Source: CBDUXZ01 sp965371325 [NCBI: uncultured bacterium] (GTDB lineage Bacteria; JAUYMQ01). From it: a stretch of 5,081 nt of DNA. The notes beneath the pieces were generated by a model, which worked only from the letters and a program-made list of their open reading frames with translations, had not been told where the DNA came from and ran no database searches. The DNA lies in contig CBDUXZ010000180.1 in the NCBI GenBank assembly GCA_965371325.1, positions 1-5,081 on the forward strand, in the 5' to 3' direction. Below, one piece after another: positions 1 to 5,081 of the stretch. Every line of letters begins with the position of its first letter. Within the stretch, counting starts at the first letter, position 1. A program made the position numbers and the translations under genes.

Positions 1-60
1 CCGCAAACGGATTCCTTTTAATCAGGGACTTGCTTCGTCGCTCACGCTCCTCGCAATGAC
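1..60 (-). repeat. Interspersed repeat, left copy (inverted relative to right copy)
   Basis: The reverse complement of this stretch begins GTCATTGCGAGGAGC and continues with AGCGACGAAGCAA. It aligns without gaps to 4983-5042, with about 50 of 60 bases identical by hand count. The motif resembles the short GTCATTGCGAGGAGC...GACGAAGCAATC intergenic repeats scattered in many bacterial genomes; that resemblance is from memory, not a search. The repeat may continue upstream beyond the window. It lies outside genes, ends 56 nt before the first start codon, and encodes nothing visible. Confidence 0.75.
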
Positions 61-116
61 AAAGCGCGGGGAAGGGGGGAAAGGGGCACTCTCCCTGTTT
101 CTCTTAGGGACTTTCC

Positions 117-899
117 ATGCGTTTCATCCGCTATCGTGCTTCGGGAGAAGAGGCCTGGGGCGAGGTGCATGAGCAGGAAGTGCGGCGCCTCGGGCCGTCG
201 CCGCCCTGGGAAGCAAAGCCCGGGACGGGGGGGCGGGCGCACCTCGATCACGTGACGCTCCTCGCCCCCGCACGCCCCACCAAGATCGTCGCTATCGGCC
301 TGAACTACCGTGACCATGCGAAGGAGATGGGCGTTTCCCTTCCCGAGGAGCCGCTGCTTTTTCTCAAGCCCCCTTCCGCGATCGTGGGACCGGAAGGGAA
401 GATCGTGCTCCCCGAAGTTTCCAGCCGGGTCGATTACGAAGGAGAGCTGGGGGTAGTCATTGGCCGCCGGGCGAAGGGCGTGAGCCCGGGGGAGGCGCCG
501 GGGAGCGTTTTTGGGTACACCTGTGTGAACGACGTGACCGCCCGCGATCTGCAGGCCAAAGACGGCCAGTGGTCGCGCGCGAAGGGGTTCGATACCTTCG
601 CCTGCGTGGGTCCGGCCATCGAGGCTTCGGTCGATCCGTTGAACCTCGAGATCGAAACCTGGCTGAACGGCGATCGGGTCCAGGCCTCACGAACCAATCA
701 ACTCATCTTCGACGTGTTCACGCTGGTGAGCTATGTCTCCCACGTGATGACCCTGGAGCCGGGAGACATCATCTCCACGGGAACTCCCTCGGGTGTCGGT
801 GCGCTCGCGCCCGGCGACGTGGTCGAGGTGCGGATCGAAGGGGTGGGCACACTCAGGAACACCGCGGCCAGTCCTGGTTCAGGAGGAGAGCGAAGCTAA
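117..899 (+). CDS. Fumarylacetoacetate hydrolase (FAH) family protein
   Basis: A 260-residue cytoplasmic enzyme of the FAH superfamily, which cleaves, decarboxylates or isomerises 2-oxo/enol acids using a divalent metal. Residues 1-50 look like the small N-terminal FAH domain. The catalytic domain starts near residue 56 with KIVAIGLNYRDHAKE (His67). The metal ligands are visible as Glu108 and Glu110 in DYEGELGVVIG and Asp139 in VNDVTARDLQ. Lys156 (KGFDT) and the TGTPSGVG loop (221-228) are also present, so the enzyme looks intact. Length fits the bacterial acylpyruvase / fumarylpyruvate hydrolase / HpcE-like group. The exact substrate cannot be read from sequence; acylpyruvate hydrolysis or oxaloacetate decarboxylation (FAHD1-like) are reasonable guesses. 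The ATG at 117 follows an AGGGA site (106-110). The stop shares one base with the dapL start (TAATG), so it is probably the first gene of the operon. No aromatic-degradation genes lie nearby. Confidence 0.9.
   Translation: MRFIRYRASGEEAWGEVHEQEVRRLGPSPPWEAKPGTGGRAHLDHVTLLAPARPTKIVAIGLNYRDHAKEMGVSLPEEPLLFLKPPSAIVGPEGKIVLPEVSSRVDYEGELGVVIGRRAKGVSPGEAPGSVFGYTCVNDVTARDLQAKDGQWSRAKGFDTFACVGPAIEASVDPLNLEIETWLNGDRVQASRTNQLIFDVFTLVSYVSHVMTLEPGDIISTGTPSGVGALAPGDVVEVRIEGVGTLRNTAASPGSGGERS
881..890 (+). promoter_or_regulatory. Shine-Dalgarno site for dapL
   Basis: An AGGAGGAGAG purine run sits inside the last codons of the FAH gene, about 8 nt before the ATG at 899. It supports 899 as the dapL start rather than any start further upstream in that frame, because the extra upstream residues would only be a shadow of the FAH gene. 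Confidence 0.7.
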
Positions 900-2098
900 T
901 GTCCAATTCCCCCGCGAAGGCGGCCGGCGCAAACCACTTCGCGCTGTCCGACCGTCTCTCGAAGCTCCCCCCCTATCTCTTCGCCGAGATCGACCGCAAG
1001 AAGCGGGAGGCCAGGGCCAGGGGCGTGGATATCATCGACCTTGGCGTGGGTGATCCCGACCAGCCCACGCCCGGGCATATCGTCGCGAAGCTCCAGGAGG
1101 CCTGCGCCGATCCGCGCTACCACCGCTACCCCTCCTACGAGGGGATGATTGAGTTCCGTCGGGCCGTGGCGCGCTGGTACCAGCGGCGGTTCGGCGTGAC
1201 GCTCGATCCGGCGAAGGAGATTGTCTCTCTCATCGGCTCCAAGGAAGGGATCGCGCATCTCCCGCTCGCTTTCGTCAACCCGGGAGATCTCGCCCTTGTC
1301 ACGGATCCCGGCTATCCGGTCTACGCGATTGCAACGCTCTTCGCGGGCGGTGAATCGATCTCCGTTCCCCTGCGCGCTGAGACGGGCTACCTGCCGGATC
1401 TTGAATCCGTTCCGGAGGAAGATCTCGCGCGGGCGAGAATTCTCTTCCTGAACTACCCGAACAACCCCACCTCGGCCACGGCGGATGTGGCGTTCTACGC
1501 CCGCGTGGCGGAAATCGCCGCCCGGCACGGCATCATCGTGGCGGCCGACTCTCCCTACTCCGAGATCACCTACGACGGCTATACCGCGCCGAGTTTCCTC
1601 GAGGCGCCGGGCGCCCGGGAGGTGGGGGTCGAGTTCCATTCGCTCTCGAAGACCTACAACATGACGGGGTGGCGCTGCGGTTTTGCGGTGGGCAACCCGG
1701 AGGTGATCGCCGGTCTGGGGAAGATCAAGACCAACATCGACTCCGGCATCTTCGAGGCGATCCAGGTGGCGGGCATCGAAGCGCTCGATGGCGATCAGTC
1801 CTGCGTGGATGCCATGCGAAAGATCTACGCCGAGCGCCGCGATGTCTTTATCGCGGGGCTCGGCAAGGCCGGTATGGATGTCGAGGCGCCGAAGGCGACC
1901 TTCTACGTGTGGGCGCCGGTTCCGGAGGGCTACACCTCCGCCGACTTTGCCGGACACCTGCTGGACAAAACGGGGATTGTCGCGACGCCGGGGAACGGCT
2001 TTGGCCCGGCCGGCGAAGGGTACATCCGCTTCTCGCTGACCGTCGACAAGCAGCGCCTGGCCGAGGCGGCGTCACGGATACAAAAGACGGGCTTCTGA
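899..2098 (+). CDS. dapL: LL-diaminopimelate aminotransferase
   Basis: A 399-residue PLP-dependent fold-type I aminotransferase. DapL converts tetrahydrodipicolinate directly to LL-2,6-diaminopimelate with glutamate as amino donor, bypassing the succinyl or acetyl steps of lysine and peptidoglycan-precursor synthesis. The N-terminal LSKLPPYLFAEIDRKK and DLGVGDPDQPTP segments are characteristic of DapL. Other landmarks are TDPGYPVY (135-142), NYPNNPT (185-191), the AADSPYSEI cofactor segment (Asp217, Tyr220), the Schiff-base lysine Lys251 in SLSKTYNMTGWR with phosphate-binding Arg259, and the carboxylate-binding Arg377 in GYIRFSL. Length matches the family (about 390-410). The start overlaps the FAH stop by one base and the stop overlaps the next start by one base (TGATG), implying translational coupling. 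A generic aspartate/alanine-type aminotransferase is the alternative, but the N-terminal motifs favour DapL. Confidence 0.92.
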   Translation: MSNSPAKAAGANHFALSDRLSKLPPYLFAEIDRKKREARARGVDIIDLGVGDPDQPTPGHIVAKLQEACADPRYHRYPSYEGMIEFRRAVARWYQRRFGVTLDPAKEIVSLIGSKEGIAHLPLAFVNPGDLALVTDPGYPVYAIATLFAGGESISVPLRAETGYLPDLESVPEEDLARARILFLNYPNNPTSATADVAFYARVAEIAARHGIIVAADSPYSEITYDGYTAPSFLEAPGAREVGVEFHSLSKTYNMTGWRCGFAVGNPEVIAGLGKIKTNIDSGIFEAIQVAGIEALDGDQSCVDAMRKIYAERRDVFIAGLGKAGMDVEAPKATFYVWAPVPEGYTSADFAGHLLDKTGIVATPGNGFGPAGEGYIRFSLTVDKQRLAEAASRIQKTGF

Positions 2099-2655
2099 TG
2101 CGCCGATCGCGGGGCCTTGCGCTCACCCTGGCCGGGATTGCCGCGTGCGTCCTCACCGTGGGTTGCGCATCGGAAGGTGAGCGATCCGAAGGGGGGAAGT
2201 CCACGTTCCTGGCCCACACGGGGCCGGGGAGCTGGGAGGTCAGTATTCTCCAGAACCCGCCCCCCTACGGGCTCGTTCAGTACGTGGAGCCCAGGGTCCC
2301 GGGTGTCCCGGCCGACACGCGCGGCGTGTTCGTGGTCGGCAAAGCCTGGATGCGGATAGGAAAAGCGGTTGTGGCCGGGCTTTGCGACGCGCAGTGGACC
2401 AGGGAGGTGGCGACGCCGCTACCTCCGACGGGGCGCCGCCCCTTGCAGGTGGAAAGAGGGGGCGCGCGCTACGATGGATGGGAAGCCCGGCGCACTCTTC
2501 CCGACGGCACGGCCATGCGGCTCCGCGCGCTGTGCGGGGCGTCTGATGTCGAGACCGCCTTCGTCTTCCTGAGCGCGCCTGACAGCAGCGCCCTCTACGA
2601 GCCTGTTTGGGAAAACCTCCTTTTCCTGAACCTCGGGAGCGCCGACGGCCGGTAA
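2098..2655 (+). CDS. Hypothetical lipoprotein
   Basis: A 185-residue protein of unknown function. It begins MRRSRGLALTLAGIAACVLT followed by VGC: a basic n-region, a hydrophobic core (residues 7-21) and an acceptable lipobox with Cys23 as the likely lipidated residue. Cys17 (IAAC) is a less likely alternative. The mature part is soluble, with no further membrane segment, and has two more cysteines (Cys96, Cys146). Its C-terminal half (about 124-157) aligns without gaps to the next gene's product, suggesting a common origin. The start at 2098 overlaps the dapL stop and has no strong Shine-Dalgarno, so translation probably depends on coupling; the signal peptide beginning exactly here supports this start. 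It is anchored by inference on the outer face of a membrane. I do not recognise a named family; a small alpha/beta fold of the PsbP/Mog1 kind is only a guess. Confidence 0.75.
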   Translation: MRRSRGLALTLAGIAACVLTVGCASEGERSEGGKSTFLAHTGPGSWEVSILQNPPPYGLVQYVEPRVPGVPADTRGVFVVGKAWMRIGKAVVAGLCDAQWTREVATPLPPTGRRPLQVERGGARYDGWEARRTLPDGTAMRLRALCGASDVETAFVFLSAPDSSALYEPVWENLLFLNLGSADGR

Positions 2656-2670
2656 AACGGGGAACCATCG

Positions 2671-3270
2671 ATGCGACGGCTTCAAACCCTCCTAACCCTC
2701 GCGCTTGCGCTTCTGTTCATCGGCGCCGATCCGCCGCCGCTCGATCCCGATCTTCGCGCCGCCGCGCCGGAGGGGTGGCTTGTAGTGGGGAAGGGCGAGG
2801 GGATTTACACGTGGCTCCGTTTCTCTGCGTCCGAGGCGTTGGAGGGCGAAGACTTGCGGGAAGATGCGATCACGCTCTATCGGATTCCGGTGGCCGTCCC
2901 GCCCGCCAAGGCAGGGGGGACGCTGGCGGAGATCCAACTGGAGAAACAGAAGATCCACAAGCGCGAGGCCGTCACGCGCACGATCGAAAGCGTTCGGTGG
3001 CAGGGGGTTACCGCGGAGTATTTTTCCAAAGCGGGTACGGCCCGCCGCGAGCGCTACCTTTATGCCGATCGCCATGAAGACACGCTTTACATCTTCTGGG
3101 ATCGAGGCCCGGCAGCGGGCTGGGAGGCGAGCGCCCCTGTTCGCGAGGAGACGCTCAGGAAGGTCAGCGCAATTTTGGCCGGACGGCCCGCCGCAGACGA
3201 AGCCGGTGCGGCCGAGCGGGATGAGAACGACGCTCCCGAGGCCGAGCCCGCCGCGAGCGAGGGTTCATGA
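2671..3270 (+). CDS. Hypothetical exported protein with acidic C-terminal tail
   Basis: A 199-residue protein of unknown function. Residues 1-19 (MRRLQTLLTLALALLFIGA) form a signal peptide with possible cleavage after Ala19 and no lipobox cysteine, so the product is probably periplasmic or secreted. The central domain (about 30-170) contains WLVVGK (36-41) and an R-W-x-G...GTA-x-R-x-R-x-L stretch (109-130) that parallels the preceding lipoprotein. The last 25 residues are rich in Ala, Glu and Asp and are probably disordered. The mature domain has no cysteines. The start follows the lipoprotein stop by 15 nt and is preceded by GGGGA (2659-2663). The gene overlaps folK by 4 nt (ATGA). Position between dapL and folK gives no direct functional clue. 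Confidence 0.75.
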   Translation: MRRLQTLLTLALALLFIGADPPPLDPDLRAAAPEGWLVVGKGEGIYTWLRFSASEALEGEDLREDAITLYRIPVAVPPAKAGGTLAEIQLEKQKIHKREAVTRTIESVRWQGVTAEYFSKAGTARRERYLYADRHEDTLYIFWDRGPAAGWEASAPVREETLRKVSAILAGRPAADEAGAAERDENDAPEAEPAASEGS

Positions 3271-3785
3271 TACACGCCTGGATCGGAATCGGGTCCAATT
3301 TGGGCGACCGGATCGCGGCCTGCGCCGGGGGCGCGGCCAGCCTGGGAGAGATCCCCAGAACGCGACTTGTAAAGCTCTCGCGTTTCTACCTGACCGAGCC
3401 CGTCGGGATGCCCCCTTGTGAGTGGTTCGTGAACGCCGTTGCCGAGATCGAAACCGATCTTGCGCCCGAAGTACTCCTGAAGAAGCTTATGGGCATCGAG
3501 CGAAGCTTCGGCCGTGCGCGGCGCCAGGAGATCGCCCCGCGAACGCTCGATCTCGATCTGCTCGACGCGGGGGGAAAGACGCGGGAAAACGGGGAACTCA
3601 CCCTGCCCCACCCGCGCATGCACATGCGGCGCTTCCAGCTTCTCCCCCTTGCCGAGATCACCCCGAACTGGCGGCATCCGACGCTGGGGCGGACGGCGGG
3701 GGAGCTTCTGGCGAAACTCGACGATCCCGCGCGCGTGATCCGCATCACGCGGCTCGCGCGCGCGGAACGTGCCGGGGCCTGCTGA
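3267..3785 (+). CDS. folK: 2-amino-4-hydroxy-6-hydroxymethyldihydropteridine diphosphokinase (HPPK)
   Basis: A 172-residue cytoplasmic enzyme that transfers pyrophosphate from ATP to 6-hydroxymethyl-7,8-dihydropterin, the step before dihydropteroate synthase in folate synthesis. Family motifs appear in order: GIGSNLGDR (7-15), FYLTEPVG (40-47), FVNAVAEI (54-61), the GRARR segment (82-86), the signature APRTLDLDLL (90-99) with Mg-binding Asp95 and Asp97, and LPHPRMHMRRF (113-123) with His115. These line up with the catalytic residues of E. coli HPPK. Length is typical (about 160-175) and nothing is missing. The start overlaps the previous stop by 4 nt (ATGA) and the stop overlaps the next start by one base. 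folP and folB are not in the window, so folK is separated here from its usual pathway partners. Confidence 0.95.
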   Translation: MIHAWIGIGSNLGDRIAACAGGAASLGEIPRTRLVKLSRFYLTEPVGMPPCEWFVNAVAEIETDLAPEVLLKKLMGIERSFGRARRQEIAPRTLDLDLLDAGGKTRENGELTLPHPRMHMRRFQLLPLAEITPNWRHPTLGRTAGELLAKLDDPARVIRITRLARAERAGAC

Positions 3786-4054
3786 TGAGCATGCTGCGCA
3801 TTCTTGCAGTCGCTCTGCTGGCCTATCTCGGTGTGCGCCTCATCCGCCGGCTTCTGAGGCTTGGCCCGCCCCCTCCCGACCCAATGAAGCGCGCCCGCAC
3901 GATCCAGGGGGCCGACATGGTGAAGGACCCCGCCTGCGGGATCTACACGCCCCGCGACTCGGCCGTCGCCGCGACGGCCGGGGGGGAGACAATGTACTTC
4001 TGCAGCGAGCGCTGCAGGGAGGCGTACGCAGGCGGAAAACGGGCGGAAAAGTAA
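3785..4054 (+). CDS. Small membrane-anchored YHS/TRASH-like metal-binding protein
   Basis: An 89-residue protein with one N-terminal hydrophobic segment (about residues 4-20: LRILAVALLAYLGVRLI), a basic Arg-rich boundary (RRLLR), a Pro-rich linker (29-33) and a C-terminal mini-domain. That domain contains KDPACGIY (Cys51) and YFCSERCREAY (Cys73, Cys77), the cysteine pattern of YHS/TRASH-type domains, which bind soft metals or act as metal sensors or chaperones. Inference: an inner-membrane protein with the domain on the cytoplasmic side, given the positive charges after the helix. The start is in a TGATG overlap with folK; a second ATG six bases on (3791) is an equally possible start. The target metal and partner are unknown. 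It is the last gene of the overlapping cluster. Confidence 0.8.
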   Translation: MSMLRILAVALLAYLGVRLIRRLLRLGPPPPDPMKRARTIQGADMVKDPACGIYTPRDSAVAATAGGETMYFCSERCREAYAGGKRAEK

Positions 4055-4213
4055 GGTTCACTGGCCTACTCTGTTGTGTGTAGACTATCCTGAAACGGCA
4101 GTGCTTGAATCCCCTTGACACTCCCGCAGGCGCTACGGTAACTAGACCCACGAAGAGGGCCCCGCACGACAAACCGGCGCGGGGAGAACGGAGAAAATGA
4201 CCGGGAGGATGGC
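4055..4213 (+). promoter_or_regulatory. Intergenic region with candidate promoter for the transaldolase
   Basis: This 159-nt gap is the only sizeable break between genes. It contains a perfect TTGACA -35 box at 4115-4120, but the matching -10 is weak (GGTAAC or GTAACT around 4137-4143). A second weak pair is TTCACT (4057-4062) with TAGACT (4081-4086), 18 nt apart. Closer to the gene is a 6-bp GC hairpin, CCCCGC (4160-4165) with GCGGGG (4179-4184). No convincing terminator for the upstream operon is visible, so read-through into the transaldolase is possible. Confidence 0.4.
4203..4208 (+). promoter_or_regulatory. Shine-Dalgarno site for the transaldolase gene
   Basis: GGGAGG ends 5 nt before the ATG at 4214. 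It is among the clearest ribosome-binding sites in the window and fixes this start, which also matches the conserved family N-terminus MKFFIDTAN. Confidence 0.75.
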
Positions 4214-4864
4214 ATGAAGTTCTTTATCGACACCGCAAACCTCGGCGAAATCAAAAAGGCCACCGAACTCGGTCTCATCGACGGCGTCACGACGAACCCT
4301 TCGCTCCTCGCCAAAGAGGGCGGCGATCCGCTGGAGACGCTGCGGGAGATCACGAAGATCGTCGAAGGTCCGGTCAACGCCGAGGTGGTAAGCCTGGACG
4401 CTGAAGAAATGGTCCGGGAAGGGCTCGCGCACGCCAAGATGGCCGACAACATCGTCATCAAGATTCCGATGACCCTCGATGGGCTCAAGGCCACGAAGCG
4501 CCTCACGTCGGAGGGCCTCCACGTAAACGTGACGCTGATCTTCTCGGCGCTTCAGGCGCTGATGGCGGCCAAGGCAGGCGCCACCTACGTGAGCCCCTTC
4601 GTCGGAAGGCTGGACGACGCCTCGCACGACGGGATGGATCTCATCCGGCAGATGGTGACCATCTTCGAGAACTACGGCTTTGAAACCCAGGTGCTGGTGG
4701 CCAGCATCCGGAGCCCGCTCCACGTGCTCGAGTCGGCGCTGGCCGGCGCCCACATCGCGACCATCCCCTACAAGGTGCTCGACCAGCTCTCCAGGCATCC
4801 CCTCACCGACGTGGGCATCGACCGCTTCATGGCCGACTGGGAAAAACTCAAGAAGCAGCAATAG
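4214..4864 (+). CDS. tal: Transaldolase, small TalC/FSA-type
   Basis: A 216-residue class I aldolase of the transaldolase/fructose-6-phosphate aldolase family. It is a cytoplasmic TIM barrel that normally assembles as a decamer and moves a dihydroxyacetone unit between sugar phosphates in the non-oxidative pentose phosphate pathway. Visible motifs: [10 protein letters not shown] (4-13), [12 protein letters not shown] (24-35), the Schiff-base lysine Lys83 in [16 protein letters not shown] (105-111), [11 protein letters not shown] (125-135) and IPYKVL. Phe129 stands where E. coli FSA has Tyr131, and Glu57 where FSA has Gln59; both follow transaldolases, so true transaldolase activity is preferred over FSA activity. 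Length is typical of the family (about 215-220). The gene has its own ribosome-binding site and a terminator directly after its stop, so it is probably a separate transcription unit. Confidence 0.93.
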   Translation: MKFFIDTANLGEIKKATELGLIDGVTTNPSLLAKEGGDPLETLREITKIVEGPVNAEVVSLDAEEMVREGLAHAKMADNIVIKIPMTLDGLKATKRLTSEGLHVNVTLIFSALQALMAAKAGATYVSPFVGRLDDASHDGMDLIRQMVTIFENYGFETQVLVASIRSPLHVLESALAGAHIATIPYKVLDQLSRHPLTDVGIDRFMADWEKLKKQQ

Positions 4865-4912
4865 AAAAAAGGGGACGCATTCCTTTTACAAAGGGGTGCG
4901 TCCCCTTTTTTT
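4865..4912 (+). terminator. Strong rho-independent terminator, probably bidirectional
   Basis: Starting one base after the tal stop, an A6 run leads into GGGGACGCA (4871-4879), which pairs perfectly with TGCGTCCCC (4897-4905), followed by T7 (4906-4912). The interior can extend the stem: two T.G wobbles, then CCTTT (4882-4886) with AAAGG (4890-4894), closing on a TAC loop. The A-run on one side and T-run on the other mean the same hairpin could stop transcription from either strand. Confidence 0.9.
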
Positions 4913-4924
4913 ATGGGAGGGCGA

Positions 4925-4970
4925 GGCTCCTGCCGAGCCGCCTTCCTTATCAGGACGACATCAGGACGAC
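4925..4970. repeat. Small hairpin and 11-bp tandem duplication in intergenic DNA
   Basis: After the terminator, GGCTC (4925-4929) and GAGCC (4935-4939) form a small inverted repeat with a 5-nt loop. ATCAGGACGAC then occurs twice in direct tandem (4949-4959 and 4960-4970). The region has no plausible gene. It looks like degenerate or patchwork repeat DNA between the terminator and the terminal palindromic element. Confidence 0.55.
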
Positions 4971-4982
4971 CTGCCCCCCCCT

Positions 4983-5081
4983 GTCATTGCGAGGAGCACT
5001 AGCGACGAAGCAATCCCCAGACTGAAAGGAATCCCTTTACGGGGGGGATTGCCACGTCGGGCCTGCGGCCCTCCTCGCAAT
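4983..5081 (+). repeat. Interspersed palindromic repeat, right copy (runs off the window)
   Basis: The first 60 bases match the reverse complement of 1-60. The element then folds back on itself: ATTGCGAGGAG (4986-4996) pairs with CTCCTCGCAAT (5071-5081), GCAATCCCC (5010-5018) with GGGGATTGC (5044-5052), and AAAGG (5025-5029) with CCTTT (5034-5038). A side hairpin GGGCC-TGC-GGCCC lies at 5059-5071. The palindrome is cut by the window end and probably continues with GAC. No coding potential is seen. It resembles non-autonomous palindromic intergenic repeats; no transposase is present in the window. Confidence 0.75.

Noticed and set aside
30-58. TTGCTT and GCAATG as a promoter for the FAH gene
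   Set aside because: These bases belong to the interspersed repeat and match the -35/-10 consensus poorly.
569-898. A 110-codon N-terminal extension of dapL
   Set aside because: It overlaps the FAH gene in another frame, is Arg-rich and low in motifs; the ATG at 899 has a good ribosome-binding site and gives normal DapL length.
896-1957. A 353-codon open frame on the minus strand opposite dapL
   Set aside because: It lies wholly antisense to a convincing dapL, has Arg/Gly/Asp-rich composition typical of GC-rich shadow frames, and shows no recognisable domain.
1669-2097. An upstream extension of the lipoprotein frame
   Set aside because: It is a shadow of dapL; starting at 2098 gives a complete signal peptide and lipobox exactly at the N-terminus.
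4140-4861. A 239-codon minus-strand open frame opposite the transaldolase
   Set aside because: It is antisense to a clear tal gene and has the composition of a shadow frame, with no domain recognisable.
4983-5081. CRISPR array
   Set aside because: There are only two distant inverted copies of the repeat and no regular spacers; the local structure is a palindrome, not direct repeats.

Overview
The window reads as a compact, GC-rich bacterial chromosome segment of core metabolism and small cell-envelope genes. All seven supported genes lie on the + strand. DapL-type lysine synthesis, a folK followed by a small YHS-domain protein, and intergenic palindromic repeats suit an uncultured member of the former Deltaproteobacteria or a related candidate phylum. 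That placement is inference from gene style only. No phage, transposase, CRISPR or defence gene is visible.

Layout: positions 1-60 hold one copy of an interspersed repeat. Six tightly packed genes follow (117-4054): a fumarylacetoacetate-hydrolase-family enzyme, LL-diaminopimelate aminotransferase (dapL), a short lipoprotein, a second short exported protein, 6-hydroxymethyl-dihydropterin pyrophosphokinase (folK) and a membrane-anchored YHS/TRASH-type mini-protein. Four of the five junctions overlap by 1 or 4 nt and the fifth is a 15-nt gap, so this looks like one translationally coupled operon. A 159-nt gap with promoter-like sequence and a clear Shine-Dalgarno site leads to a stand-alone transaldolase of the small TalC/FSA family (4214-4864). 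That gene ends at a strong hairpin terminator that could work in both directions (4865-4912). From 4913 to the end there is no gene, only repeat-like DNA, including a second copy of the left-end repeat in inverted orientation (4983-5042) that continues into a large imperfect palindrome to the window edge.

Functionally, dapL supplies meso-diaminopimelate/lysine for peptidoglycan and protein, folK supplies folate, and the transaldolase serves the non-oxidative pentose phosphate pathway. The two exported proteins between dapL and folK have no function I can recognise. They share a local alignment that suggests they are diverged tandem paralogues. I see no convincing new multi-gene system. The best leads are this exported pair, the coupled operon, and the inverted repeats framing the segment.
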